A program made the position numbers and the translations under genes. A DNA stretch of 64,000 bases, taken from NCBI RefSeq assembly GCF_030867095.1, contig NC_081824.1, forward strand, positions 118,676,162 to 118,740,161, given 5' to 3'. Origin of the DNA: Alligator mississippiensis. Lineage: Eukaryota; Chordata; Crocodylia; Alligatoridae. Each line of letters opens with the position of its first letter. Positions within the stretch are counted from its first letter, which is position 1. Shown here piece by piece: positions 1 to 13,372 of the stretch. The notes under the pieces were generated by a model. That model worked only from the letters and a program-made list of their open reading frames with translations. It did not search any database and was not told the origin of the DNA.

Positions 1-3000
1 TGAAGGGAAACAGACCAGCAGCCCTCACAACTGGAATCCTTTTTTCCTCCTTACAAAAGATAAAAATATCAACAGTAACATGATGACAGGTGATCTTGCC
101 AACATGTCTCAACCCTGACCCAGAGGAAGATGACTTGGAAGACTTGACAAATGTCCTACTTAGGAACTCCTCTCTGCAATTTGCATGCTAAGGTTATACT
201 ATTACTGTGTTGCTTTCCAGGCAGGAATCTCTTAACCTACTTTATAAGCTGTACACACCTACAGCATGATTTTTTTTTTAAATCTAACTGCTTTTGAGAA
301 GTGACTGAGCATCATATCAAGAATACAGATGCCTCTAGTCATTCTCAAGTTTAGGTATACAATCCAAAGATTAGAACCTAAATTAGAATCAGCTAGGACC
401 TCAATCAGTTCTTTCAAGGAAATTTCAAATGTGAAAAAATATATTTCCATTGAAACTTCCAAACCTCAATGGTTTCCTTATTCTTTCTAAGTAATTGCAT
501 ATGATGACTTTCTTATCGGTGAATTACTGCAGTAAACAAAGTTGTTATTTATGTTAAAGCACAATTTAATTAAATACAGTTCAGTTAAAAAGAACCAAAG
601 CAGAAGGGTAATGGATTATTTCAATCAATATTAAAAGGATACTGCTCTAGGTTTAAATCCAACCAGACAAATCTGTACTTTATTTAACTCAATTTGCTTG
701 AGAAGAGATACATCAGGGACCAGCCCTTATACTGGTTTTGGGCAAGACCTAGCTTGCAGCTTCTTGCAAAAATCTTTATTTTTTTTTTTAATTAGCACTG
801 TTGAAGTACAGCATCTCTTGTTACAACACAATTTACAATGCAGTCTGCATTAGCTATAATTATATGGGAAAGGAGTACAATTGCGCAAAACTGACTGAAA
901 CTCAGAAACCAGTGAAAAGTTTAACTGCTACTCTTCTATATGCTTCAGTTCAAGTTACCCATGTCTTTTATTTCTTTAAGCAAAAGAAAAGCTCACACAC
1001 CAAATTCCAGAACGTTTTCATAAACCTTCTGAAGAGGTCTTAAAACATAACTGAAAGCAACTCTCCTTAAAATGAACTTGTATGTGCAAGTAACCTGCAG
1101 CGCTCAAGTCTTTTAATATTCTGGCTTCCATGGATACCACTGGATGCCTGTCCTACAGTTTGTTTGGCCGACAAAGCAAGAAAGTAACAATACTCCTGAG
1201 TTTAGTGCTAAGCTAGTTTTTTTCCACTCTTAAAAGGAAATGACTTTTGTTTTGGTGAAGCTGGGGGAATAAAAACAGGCTTACAGAATTATCATCTATA
1301 GACTGGTTCCTATAGACTGGTATTTTGTAGCTCTTCTGCACATCCCAACATGGGGCATGCAAGTTTCCAGTTAGACACAATAATCTGTATGAATGCCAAC
1401 TGCCCTGTTCAGCAAATGCATCCACTTTTATTTATTCATAATATTCTTTGTCTCATTAGGAAAAAAAAAAACACTTTTCCTAAGAAATCTTTATTTCCCC
1501 CCCCCCTCCTATTTTCATTCTCAAATACTGAGATTTCAAATACTGGCAAGTATGCATCCCAGATACCTTGTAACACTTATACACATTAAAATGAATGGGT
1601 AGTACACAGATGCAAAAATGGAAGAATACGAAGGACAAGTAAATCTCCTGCAGTGTCAGTCCTTGAACTCTCCTATGGGAATTCAGTACTTCAGCTGTGC
1701 TGCAGAGGATAGGCTCAAAAGCTCTATATTACAGGCAGTTCTCTGCTTTAAAAAGCTTCAGGGAACAGCTTAAGTAATATCAGTTGACACAATAATAAAA
1801 CCTAAAACATTATACACACACAGACACAGCATCCCTGGCTCAGAAGAGTAATGGGAAAAACAAAACAACTCACTAACTACAATCTAAGCTTCACCAGGAA
1901 AAGCTTGCACAACAGAAACTTACCCAATCAAAAGACTCTGTTCACCTTCCACTACTGTACCCCATTGCATTACATGACACTGGTTTTGATAGATCAAGGT
2001 GCGGCAAGAATCTTACAAGCATGCAATCATTTGGGCAGTTTTGGGGGATGGCTTGAACAGGACAGCAGTGGGATTTATAATATCAGGTAGTGTATCTATA
2101 GTGTTATAACATGACAGTTTCTAAAAATTCTCTAGCAAACAACGACAGAGAAACTAGAACAAAAGTTGTACATTATGGTTGTCTCAGTTTACTTTGGAAA
2201 GGGTGGAATTTGAAAAATGTGTTTAGTCGGAATGCTATGCAACATATATCTTTTACATATGATAGACAGAAAGGTGGGCTGCAGAAGTATGGCATGGTAC
2301 GGTACATACACACACATATAATATAGTATATAATACCTCATAATTAAACCTTTTACTATCCTTTTTAGAAAAGACTGAAGCAAACTGGTTGTTATGCCTT
2401 CAGAGTATATACTTAACTGCAAGAGGAAGTCATCTTAATCTTGCTTTATTGCTCCCTATTCTAGTCTGATAAACAGGAAGGAAAGCTTATGTACATTCTG
2501 TGGATTACATCCTACCTTTCAGCTTGTAGTTGCTTAGGTCTTGTCTTTAGCCATCACAGGACTAGTACATTTTTTCAGAGTAGGAAACATCTTAATCATG
2601 GAAAGCATGGTGCTCCTTACCACTCTAACACGGAGCATGTCCTGTTTATTACCCTGGACAGCGATTTGTGGGTGGGCCAAATAGAGAAGAACCAGTGCGG
2701 AGCTGGTGGATCCATGCTTACCCTGATCTACCGTACAGTAGGAGCAGAGCAGCTGTAGGGATTGCTGCAGTACGGCAATTGAGCAGCCTGGGAAAGAATT
2801 TATTTACAGACCCTTTGGACCTCTCCAGTGTTCATTTACTTGGGCTATGTTCTGGGATCCCAGTAAGGATAAAAAAGAGAAAGAATAAAGCTCCATGCCT
2901 TCAGTGACTAAGTGCATGAGAATATTTAGGGTCTCCATACTGACAGAATGAAAGTACAGTAAGAACAGACACGTTGGGAAATGGCTGAGCCTCAATCACT

Positions 3001-3417
3001 GTTTCCTGAACATCTATTCCATTAGCAAAGTTTTGATGTTTGGAATTGCTCTTTTTAAAAGAAGGAAACAAAAATTCCTAGTACCAGTTTACTCTCTATA
3101 GGGCAGCCAATTATCAATTCTTCAAGGAGAAATTAGAGAAGAGTTTGAGCAGAAAAACCCTCACTGAAACCCTGTGACTGGAAGGTACTGGTCAAAAGTA
3201 AATTTAAGCTATGTAAAATGGACTGCCATCCTTGAATTAGCTCCTAATTTGCCTTGTTTAAGAAAAAGTTAATTAAAAGAATCTCTCCTATTTGACTGCT
3301 AAGGAGCACATAGCTGGACCGCAGGTCATGTAGCAGTTTCTCTTTGCAAGCCAAAATGGTTTAGAGCTGAGCCATGTGGAACTTCAATGCATCACTGCTA
3401 CTTCTATTACCCACTTC

Positions 3418-3508
3418 TTTTAGGGATGATCCTGCCTCAGGCAGAGGGTTGGTCTAGATGACCTCAGGAGGTCCCTTCCTGCTGTACTTCCCTATGACTT
3501 CTATGAAG
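3418..3508 (+). mobile_element. CR1 LINE 3' end
   Basis: This is a short plus-oriented CR1 tail with ggttggtctagatgacctc, aggaggtcccttcctgctgt and a terminal ctatgacttctatgaa. It is the only CR1 copy seen in plus orientation; all others are on the minus strand. Confidence 0.8.
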
Positions 3509-4861
3509 GGCATTAGCTCTTGATATCTACAAACACTGGGGTGAGGACCGTGGCTTTGTAGTGAATGGAAGCTATTCAACATGAAGAACAGTTAATGGGA
3601 GGGAGGATTCTGGAGCAGGTACTTTGGGGCTAGGTTTGGGATGGACTTAGAGGAAATAGACAGCCAACCCATTGATTAAGTTTGCTGATAACTCTCTAAG
3701 CTGTTAGTAAAAACTTGATCATAGACTACCATGAGAAATCCTAACAGAATTTAACAATTGTCTTACACACAGGCAGATTAAATTTTATGCTTCCATAAGC
3801 ATAGGGAATTGGCAAAAACAGGATACATTCCTGCCTGTTGCTGGGGTCAGAACTGCCAGCTATGGACAGCTTGATGAAGAGAGAGAAAAAAAATCACATG
3901 AAAAAAAAGAAAGAAAAAAAAAAAAAATCAGAGGAAAATCTTGCCATTGCCTCATCACTAGACAAATAGGAGGGGGAGCAGAATAACCAGTTTACAAAAG
4001 TGCATAAAACTTATTAATTAATTAGTTCCTTAGTATGGATCTCATTAGCAAAACTATAACCTAAAATCTAAATTTCACCCCTTGTAGAAAACATGCCAGT
4101 AAGTTTGCCTGAACTTTGAGCTTTGCATTGTCAGGTTTCAGAGCAATTCCTTTTTATTAGCCAAACCAAAAATGCTGTATGTTTAGTGGCTATGCTGACA
4201 GAACTTGATTCGCACACTGCTCTTTGTGTAGAAAGGTATCTTGTTTCTGAATTCTGCTTCAGGAAATTATTCAGACTTTCTGGAAATGCAGGTTTATCCA
4301 GGTACCTGCCCTTGACACTTGGGAAGTTAATACACTTCATGCCGTGTGTGCTTCCTTAAATGGATAACAGATCTATTCTACTCTCTTTGAAATGGTATTA
4401 CATCATTGCCTGCATGTTGGCTAATAGGCTGATAAAAGTTCTGGCAAATGAAACAAGGATAGTGATAATAGGTTATGACACCACCATTTCTGGTTTACTC
4501 AGGCATGGCTGTACCAAGATAGATTGAATAATAAATTACTCATTCTTGTAGCAGTTGTGCACATTGTTTTATTAAGAGCAATTTGCCCTAATTAGGAAAG
4601 CTCTCCTCTTCATGTCCTAGTTACATAAAGCTTTAATACACTATATGCAACTTAACTATGTGTGCATTGTATGTCAAGCAAGAGCTCCACCCAAGCCCAA
4701 GGGCCCATTAGCTTGGTGTGGCTAAGGCACGCATTTTCTTTGACTACTAGAACACAAGGGAGCGATAGGACTAGCATCAGAACTAGTTGCTTTTGATTTC
4801 CCTTCTCAGCTATCCATTTACCATAGCTGGTTGGGGGGGAGGCAAGTAACCTTCAGCATGA

Positions 4862-4934
4862 ATCCGAGGAGGGGCTTGAACACATGCCTCTGATGCTGTA
4901 GAAAGACACCATAACCCTATAGCTACGTGCCCCT
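4862..4934 (-). mobile_element. tRNA-derived SINE fragment
   Basis: The minus strand reads gtagctatagggttatggtg, then a TCTACAGCATCAGAGGC middle, and the B-box-like GTTCAAGCCCC. The layout follows a tRNA with promoter boxes, but the stems do not pair well enough for a functional tRNA. It continues as unremarkable SINE-like sequence to about 4820. Confidence 0.55.
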
Positions 4935-5057
4935 GGGTGGGTGAGTAGCATACATACAGGTGTCACTGTATTTTAACATACACTTCTATAAATATATAAT
5001 ACCAGTTTACACCTGGTATCCTCACCCATCTGTACCTTTCACTTCTTACACCTAAAA

Positions 5058-5135
5058 GTACAGGGCTGGATGAGACCTCATGAAATCACCTAGCCTAATC
5101 CCCTGTCCTAAGGCAGGATCAAGTGTAGACTGCAT
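5058..5135 (-). mobile_element. Old CR1-like 3' end
   Basis: The run gggctggatgagacctcatg, aaatcacctagcctaatccc and ctgtcctaaggcaggatcaa resembles a diverged CR1 tail. No terminal octamers are seen. Confidence 0.5.
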
Positions 5136-5550
5136 CTGAAATCAACTTTTTACTTGTGTACAAATCTTAACACTGGCACTTGGTTTAAACTTATGCTGAG
5201 GACATCTTTGCTACTAAACCTCCCTCGAACCAAACCAAAAATCAAACGAACCCAGGAAAGGCTACTGGAAAACAAAGCATGTAACTTTCTTTACTCTTAT
5301 TTTTTCCTTCAATGTGCAATTCCCTACTATTTCACTGAAAACTGTAAGCTATAGACAATTTGCATACTTCTTTTTTAGTTATCGTGCATGGTTTAGGCAG
5401 AGTCTAGGCAATGTTTTCACATTTTTGCTTGTTCACTTGTTTTAGCAAAACAGAGAACATGTTTTCCTCATTCTGCTTCTTCTCTTGCTTGAGGGAGTGA
5501 AAGGAAGAAAAAAGTTGCAGAAATGTTTTCCCATCCATCTAGCTACATTA

Positions 5551-5584
5551 TGCGTGCGCGTGCGCACGCGTGCGTGCGTGTGTG
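5551..5584. repeat. Alternating purine-pyrimidine GCGTGC/TG tract
   Basis: A run of alternating G/T-C and A/C-G steps (tgcgtgcgcgtgcgcacgcg, then tgcgtgcgtgtgtg), the type of sequence able to adopt left-handed DNA. It is the only such tract in otherwise AT-rich intron. Confidence 0.85.
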
Positions 5585-6035
5585 GCTGCAGGCAGATCTG
5601 CAGAATAAAAAAGATGGGGGAGGAAGCAGATGGCAGCAGACATCTGTAAGTCTAAAAAGAACAGCAGTAACCAGCTGCAGAGCCATGTATTGCCAGCGAT
5701 TCCTTGCTGCAGACCCAGACTCTTGCGCCACAACCTTAGGCATGGGGTTATAAGCTTTTTACTAGAACCTTTCAGTGTGACACCTCTCTTTCTGGAATCC
5801 TTTCTTCAGATATTATTTGCTTTCTGTGGCAATAGTATCTTTCATACACTAATTCTAGGGCTTAAGTAGTAGCACAGAAAATAATCAGCAACTAATTTAT
5901 TTGATGAGAAGTTTTTCACATCTTGTACTACTGAGTGAGGGAGGATCACCACTCCTAGGGAAAACTAAGTCTTGGGTGTCCAGTGTGATTGAGATTTTTG
6001 TTTTTTATGGCTTTTAGTTAGAGCCATTTGATTTG

Positions 6036-6475
6036 ATTTCATAGATGTTAGGGCTGGAAGGGACCTCAAAAGATCAAGTCCAGCCCCCTACCCCAGGGGC
6101 AGAAGTCAGCTTGGGTCAAATGATTCCAGCAAGGTAAGTGTCCAAACGTTTCTTGAAAGAGTCCAGATTAGGTGCCTGCACCACCTCTGTGGGGAGTCTA
6201 TTCCAGGCCTTGGGGGCTTGGACAGTAAAGAAGTTTTTCGTTATGTCCAGCCTAAAACAGTCTTGGAGGAGTCTGTGACTGTTGAACCTTGTCTTCCCTT
6301 GAGGTGCTCTGGTGAACAGGCGTTCCCCCAGATCCTGATGCATGCCCCTTGCATACTTATAGGCTGCCACCATGCCACCCCTAAGCCTGCGCTTTTCCAG
6401 GCTGAAGAGTCCCATTGCTCTTAGCCTCTCTTCATAAGGCCTGTTCTCTTGCCCTCTGATCGTGCACGAGTCCTC
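6036..6475 (-). mobile_element. CR1 LINE fragment, 3' end, interrupted upstream
   Basis: The tail tttcatagatgttagggctgg begins near 6038. The frame reads [54 protein letters not shown] and RLDTYLAGII up to a stop at 6116. CR1 similarity ends at about 6475 just upstream of the IRGQ block. There the DNA changes to the sequence family listed at 6505-6965, which suggests a later insertion or a truncation junction. Confidence 0.88.
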
Positions 6476-6504
6476 TCTGTTAGATGCTTCTTTGGTGTTC
6501 TTCC

Positions 6505-6965
6505 AATCCCTTGGATGCTCACACAGGGAGCATCCCTGCACGTGCGCATGTGTGGTCTGCAATACCTCAAAGCCGTTCAAGGTGCTGCAAACTACATACC
6601 ATGCACATGCACCACACTGCTAATTAGCAGCGCAGCATTTGGGGGGGGGAGGGCTGACACCAGGAGGTACCAAGAAATTGCCACACAGAAAGAAAAAAAA
6701 AAAAAGCGGCATGGCACATGTGGCAGCAGTGTGCACTACCAGGAACCAGAGCCCAGCCAGCTAGAGTCATGCTCTGGCTGCCAGCCAGGGTCTGACTGGC
6801 CAGCTCAGCACCACTGCTGCCCAGGACAGCTCGAGGTAAGGCTGCACAAGTGCAATCCCCAACCTCCTCTACCTCACCCAGATCCCTCTGCCGCACACCA
6901 GCAAATATGTGCCACTATTTGTCCCAAGGGGAAATGCACACCCTGAATGTTCATGCTTGTGGGGA
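6505..6965. mobile_element. Copy of the same non-autonomous family as at 47.7 kb
   Basis: Shares cacactgctaattagcagc, cggcatggcacatgtggcag and cagtgtgcactaccaggaac with 47.74-47.88 kb in the same order, plus less similar GC-rich sequence after. The ends are not crisp. It adjoins the upstream edge of the CR1 fragment at 6475. Confidence 0.5.
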
Positions 6966-7739
6966 ACAACCACAGAAGACAAATTTCACTCTCTCTCTTT
7001 AAATATCCCATACTTCCAGGTTTCCTAGTTAAATGCACATGTGACTAATAAGTTTAAATATCTTTTCTTATTTTCTAACCTTCTTTCCTGACAATGAACA
7101 GGACAGCATCTTCATAAAGTCTCTAGTATCTGCAAGCTCACAGAAGTGTTGAAGGTGGCTTCTGGGTTTAGCCTGCAGCTCAAGGGTCTTGGGTAGGTGG
7201 TTCACATGGATGTTATCTCCACAAACCAGCCCTGTTATGGTCTTTCTACACACATTTCAAAAGAAACAGACATAAAGAAGTAGATGCCCCTAATTGCTAG
7301 CAATTACCTTCTGCGTTAAGGGAAAAACAGATTTTTTAAAAAGGGCTTTCTATGACTTCTGATTTAAAGAACATCATCATCTAAAGTTCTGAAAAGAATA
7401 TGCTGACCATAAGACTAAATTCAAGGATAACTATGTTAAAATGCCAGTAGAAAGTTCTCAACTGATTTTTTTGACTCATTCAGTGAAACTGTTGTTGTGA
7501 GTAAAACAAGTTAACTAGACCGTGCTGAGCTGACAAAAAAGACATACCAGTGAGCCAAGTTTGTCTCGCATTTCAGCAGGATTACAATACAGATTAATTT
7601 GACCCAGTGGGTCTGCACCACTCATGGGTAAGCAATTAACTTAACACCTACAAGAAAAAAAAAAGGCAGTAAAACATGGAATAAAACAGCTGCATAAAGA
7701 TCATCATTTTTTTCCTTAATAGGCCATTATTCTACAGTC

Positions 7740-8424
7740 CAGGGTAGATAAAAACCAACAATTTTTTTTTTAATTAAAAAATTGGTTTTTTTTAATTTAA
7801 ACATATTTTTTGCTTTTTTTTAAGATGCTTTTTAAAAAAAGTAAACCTATATAAAGATAGTTTTAATTTAAGATACGTTAAAGCTCAAAGATATCATCAT
7901 GGAATATGGATTGTAACTTCTAATTATATACTATTTGACAATGCATTCATGTAACCTTTTTAGAAAATTTTAAAGAGAAGTCACAATAGGCCATGGACTA
8001 TATTAGGGGCCCAATATTATGGGGTTCTCAGAGGCTCCTCTATAGATTAGTAAAGATTAAAGAAAACCACTCTACCTAGTGGGAGTCAGTGCTCTGTCTA
8101 GAAGATCCCATTAAGCATATCTATTTTACAGTTCACTTCTCAAACTGTGGATTTGTATCTCCAGAGATAACATCCTTGTTAATAGCAGTGTATCAAAATG
8201 AGAGATAACAGACCTGATTACCTACCCATTAGCCCTATTGTCTCTCTGCAAGTTTATGTATAGAGTCAAGCCCTTACCTCTCTCTAAAAATGCAAAGTTT
8301 CAAGAAGTTAAATGAATAGAAGATATAAAACAGCAAGAATGCACTTTTTGTAGAAAACAATGATTAAATCAAGGCTTCCTGACCAGTGATTTAAATAGAT
8401 TTGATGTAAATCAAACCCACCCTG
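7740..8424. mobile_element. hAT-like non-autonomous DNA transposon with 8-bp target duplication
   Basis: The element starts CAGGGTAGATAAAAACCAAC and ends CAAACCCACCCTG, whose complement starts CAGGGTGGG. The flanks ctacagtc (7732-7739) and ctacaatc (8425-8432) form an 8-bp target duplication with one mismatch, the hAT hallmark. The inside (685 bp) is AT-rich, has no coding capacity, and includes poly(A)/poly(T) inverted stretches just inside the left end. Confidence 0.75.
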
Positions 8425-10769
8425 CTACAATCAGTCTATTTACACAAAGACACGTAAAACTCAGTACTTTCACAACATCATACAAGATGGGCAAGACATA
8501 TTGTTGTGTTTTAATCTTTAGCTTTCTAACTACTTCCCTCCTATCTTTAAGCCTACCCTTTCAAAGCTCCTCCTTGCCAAACAGGCATTCAGTTTCTCCT
8601 GGGAGAGTTGCTGCTCTCTCAGGAAAGCCATGAGTATACAGATGTTCAGGCTTTCTCCCCCAGAGTAAAAATGGCTGGCCCAGGAGAAAAATGACCAGAG
8701 TTAAACCATTTCCAAGAGAATTTCTCCTGGGTACTGAATGTCTGTCCACGCTGTGCTTCTCTCAAAGAGAATACAGTCTTCCAGCATCACTCCTCCTTTC
8801 CCCAGGGAGACTGCATTACTCACTGGACTCTGCTGCTCCAGCAGGGAGCAGTACACTCCCTTTTCCAATTCCCACATTGTGCTGCAGGGAAACACAAGCT
8901 GACCATGGGCACACTCTGGGTCAACCAATGAAGGCTGCCGTATGCATTGCTGCCATCTGTCACCAAGCTGACTAAGAGAGCCTGCATAGCACACTGAGAT
9001 GTGTGCACACGGCCCCTGCACCACCTGCCTTCCCCCTAGCTACACAACGTCAGAAGCAGTGCAAGTTCTCCATTCCTCAGCATTAAAATGTCTATACATG
9101 TGGTTCTGGGTAAATTTCTCTATGAGGAGGGAAAATCTAGGAAAAGTCTCCCAGATTATGTGAATGTATGTATGTTGCTTTACAGTCCTCCTCGTCAATA
9201 TAAACATAACATTGTACAATGACCACTGCTGTTTAGTGGAGTTATGGCCCTCAGCTCCTTCTTCAGTGTTTGCTTTTCTCAATAAGAGGTTGCAGTATGC
9301 AACAACACAAGTTTCCAAGATACCTGGAAATTTTGAATAACTACCTATGCTCATGTTTTTTTACAGCTGTTATTCCACATAACTAGAAATGGATTGTGAA
9401 AAGTTCACAGTGATGTGCTGGTGGCAGATGTCAATAACATTTTTAATGCCTATTTAACCACTGCTTTTCTAGGGCAATATGAATTTCAAATTTAAAAAGA
9501 CCCAAGTTTAAAGGTAAAACACAAAATCAAACATAATTATCCAAATATAAGATGAGGTTTTCCCTGACCCAGTCAGTATGGGGTGGGGGGAGGGGAAGAA
9601 GCCCCATATCTTATATTTGCCTTCAAGGAAATGTCATTAAATGCACTATCATTAACATGTGCTCCGTAATGGAAACTAACTATGAAATTGATCAAACGAG
9701 GCCAAAACTGAGCATGACTATAAAATACATGGCCCATTTTGGGTAAACATACTGATAGGATCCTACCAAAAGGATAGGTTATGGAAGCCCATCTGAATAA
9801 GATATATGGCCCACTTCACCACTGACTCTTTTCAAGTCATGGTGAGCCACTACAATGAACACATTTCAACTTTCTCTTCACTCCCATAGCTGTGCCTTTC
9901 TTTCCCATTTCCAGTGATTCCTGTTTCTTCACTAGCTTTAAGTGTCTGGCAAACATCACCAAACAGGGCCCTGAACAATTCACCCAGTATCTCTCAGCAT
10001 GCTGCATATGATTAGTGTGGCACTTCCCTCTCCGAGGTAGAGCCAGACTAGGTTGCCCTAAGCTTCATCTGTATATTAATTTGTGGAGGATCACAGCATT
10101 TGCGACAAGAACACCTTGGTTCCAATCATAAGTGGGGGTTAATTAGCACATGGATGCATTGTGGCAGGTATCTGGAGTACACCCACATATTGAACAGTGC
10201 TAAACTGTGGGGTCACCATGGCTTGAAACACTGGATTTTGCTAGGGCCCAGCCCAATTAAGTAGATGCTAAATCATGAGCCTTTTAGCTTTGGATTATTA
10301 TCATAAATAGTTACCTTCTTGGCTAAGATCAAGCGAGACTGGGGGCATCTGAACCCAAAGGCCTCCAGGCATGGGGTTTGCTTATAGGATGCCTGCCTGG
10401 ATTTGGGGAGTATTTTAAGCCCAAGCCCAATGCGTCTGGGAGGGAGAGTACTTGCCCAGTGGTAGAACCACACAAACTCAGTTGAATTTTAGAATATGAC
10501 TATTGGGCTTTGCCCAACTGAATCTAGAACTGATTTGGTCCCAAAATGGAAAAATAATCTATACCTATATCACAGCACGCAGCATGTCAATCTCAATATA
10601 TAAGTAGGTACAAAAAGTGCTGCTTGAAAGTGTGCCCCTCACTTCCATCTGCTCAAAGAGATCAGGGTCTGACAGGAGGGAAGGGCTGTAGGGGGAAGAA
10701 GTTGAGGCAAGAGTAGAGGGCAAGGGGGTTACCTGAACCTCCCCCCCCCCCCCATTTTAATTTTCCCCA

Positions 10770-10925
10770 CTATGGAAGTTGAAGAGGGACAAATTCAAGA
10801 CCAACCTACAATAATTAGATTCCATACCTGGAAAATTCTAACAAATTTACAAATTTTCTATATATAGAATCTAAATACATGGGGGGGAAACTTACATTAG
10901 AATAAATACAGTAGCTAGAAGAGGG
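10770..10925 (+). repeat. Tail of the dispersed family seen at 55.2 and 63.8 kb
   Basis: Shares acaaattcaagacc, taattagattccatacctgg, taacaaatttacaaattttc and the end gaataaatacagtagct with 63800-63938. Upstream is a 16-base poly(C) run at 10740-10754. Confidence 0.6.
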
Positions 10926-12033
10926 CTGAAGGGGAAAGGACTCAAACCTGTCAAATGAGAAGATTTAGAAGAAGAAACAAAATATGTTTGAAATGGACCT
11001 TAAAATTACAGATTCAATGCTGGCCTCTATTGCATACAAACCCAGAATTAAAATCAAGACTAGGTGCACATAATGTTTATTTGCTTCAAAACAAAACAAC
11101 AACAACAAAAAACCCCACAGTTCAATTTAAACCATTAGTTTAGTTATGGCATGACAAGCAGTCATGCTACTTCCTCCTCAAGAAAACGACAGAGAAGGAA
11201 GAAGATTGGCTGCTGGTACCTACCAAACCATGATCATTCAAAAGTTTGCCTTAAAGAGTCATTATAACACAAATATTTATGAAGTGCAATTTGTTAATTC
11301 AGTTAAAAAAAAAAAAATCACACTGATTACCTCTAGGGTTCTTAACAAGAGGTGGGAAGGATATCTGTCATGACCATCTTGTTCTTCCATATTGCTGAAT
11401 AGTAGGGAATCCTGGCTAGATGAGTGAGAGCTGTCAGAGATCTTCCATTGTGGAGAAAGTTAAGGACTACTGATCTTTGTGACACTGGACAAATGAAAAA
11501 TTGTAACAATAAAATAAATTCGAGCTATAATGTAATAATTCTGGAAGCCAGTCCAAAGAAAAATAGCACTCTGCCTAGAGGCAGCAAAGTCAAATACTCA
11601 TAACTGCTAGGTTTGCAGTCTATGATGAATATAGTGCAGAGATAAGGGAAAGAAAACCTATTTTATACTTGTGTCTCTGTCCTTTAAAAATGGTTACAGT
11701 TATCACCTATATTGTGTAATCTCCATAGACAGGGCAGTTGCTTGGTAGAATATTTCAAAACAAGTGAGGATCTTCCTTTTATATTTCTATTAATCTGGAA
11801 ATTGTACCCATCAGGCTGGTATTGACAAGCAATATAGCGTACCCCTAACAACACAAAGGATAAGAAGAGAAGATCTATCTGCAATACATAAACTTGAAGA
11901 AATCATATTTTTAAAGACTTCTTTGTGGCCTCTGAACTACTGAAACAGAAACCCCAGTTTTAGTAGGTATCATGAGACTCCTACAGTTGACAGGTCAGGA
12001 TAATTCAATAGTTCATGCATTGGGTCTATTTTC

Positions 12034-13372
12034 ATAGAATCATAGAAGTAGGGTCGGAAGGGACCTTGTAGATCCTCAAATCCGACCCCCGGCCTGGGCA
12101 GGAGGGAAACTGGGCTCAAGTGACCCCAGCCAGGTAGGCATCAAGCCACTTCTTAAAGACCCCCAGGGAAGAAGGCAGCACCACTTCCCTTGGAAGTTGG
12201 TTCCAGATCCTAGCCACCCTGACTGTGAAGTAGTTCTTACAGATGTCTAATCTGAACCTACTCTCCAACAACTTGTGGCCATTATTCCTTGTTATCCTGG
12301 GGGGCGCTAGGGGAAACAAGGTCTCCCCCAAACCCTTCTGGTCCCCCCTAGTGAGTTTATAGACAGTCACCAGGTCCCCCCTCAGCCTTCTCTTGTGAAG
12401 GCTGAACAGGTTCAGGTCCCATAGCCTCTCGTTGTAGGGTCTGCCCTGCTGTCCCCGGATCATGCGAGTGGCCCTCTTCTGGACCCTCTCAATGTTGTCC
12501 ACATTCCTCCTGAAGTGCAGCGCCCAGAACTGGACACAGTACTCCAGCTGTGGCCTGACCAGTGTCGCATAGAGGGGGAGGATCACCTCCTTGGCCCTAC
12601 TTGAGATGCACCTGTGGATGCACGATAGGGTCCAGTTAGCCCTGCCGACCGTGACCTCGCATTGTCGGCCCATGTTCATTTTGGAGTCAATGATGACTCC
12701 AAGATCCCTTTCTGCCTTCGTGCTCTCAAGAAGGGAGTTTCCCATCTTATAAGTGTGCTGCCGGTTACTACTGCCTAAGTGCAGCACCCTGCACTTGTCA
12801 GTATTGAAACGCATCCTGTTTTTGTTAGCCCACCCCTGCAACCTATCCAGGTCTTTCTGCAGTCTTTCCCTTCCTACTAGCATGCCCACTTCACCCCAAA
12901 TTTTGGTATCATCAGCAAATTTGAACAGGTTGCTTTTCACCCCGTTGTCCAAATCGCTGGTAAAAAAGTTGAACAGCACGGGCCCAAGGACCGAGCTCTG
13001 GGGGACCCCACTGCCCACTTTTCCCCAGGTCGAATATGACCCGTCCACCACCACCCTCTGAGTACGACCCTTCAGCCAATTAGCAATCCATCTGACCGCG
13101 TAGGCATCGATGCCACAGTCGCCTACTTTTTTAATGAGGATGGGGTGGGAGACAGTGTCAAAGGTCTCGTTGAAGTCCAGAAAGACTACATCCACGGCAA
13201 CACCTGCATCCAATGCTTTTGTGACCTGATCGTAAAAGGCAATCAGGTTGGTCTGACATGACCTGCCCCTAACGAAACCATGGTGGTTGCCCTTGAGCAT
13301 CATCCCCAATGCCGGCCCATCACAGATGTGCTCTTTGATGATCTTCTCAAAAAGTTTCCCCAGGATTTTCTT
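12034..13372 (-). mobile_element. CR1 LINE, 5'-truncated, with a 397-codon open RT frame
   Basis: The 3' end at 12034 has the CR1 signature tcatagaatcatagaa followed by a ggaagggacct motif. The open frame 13309-12116 covers the reverse transcriptase palm and the C-terminal region. Motif A reads FLDFNETFDTVSH (residues 43-55; typical CR1 has SKA in place of NET). Motif B reads GVPQSSVLGP (101-110; usual [10 protein letters not shown]). The catalytic FADD is at 131-134. The conserved EYCVQFWA and RLDICKNYFTVR blocks follow. The endonuclease and ORF1 are missing. The uninterrupted frame makes this a fairly young copy, but truncation means it cannot move by itself. Confidence 0.93.

Noticed and set aside
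4862-4934. A functional tRNA gene on the minus strand
   Set aside because: A- and B-box-like words are present, but the stems pair poorly and there is no convincing anticodon loop, so I call it a tRNA-derived SINE fragment.
6449-6946. A 165-codon plus-strand protein
   Set aside because: The frame crosses from a reversed CR1 fragment into an unrelated repeat. Its composition and position show it is accidental.
12116-13309. A host gene encoding a 397-residue protein
   Set aside because: It is the C-terminal RT part of a 5'-truncated CR1 LINE with its own 3' tail, not a host gene. The same holds for 56596-57615.
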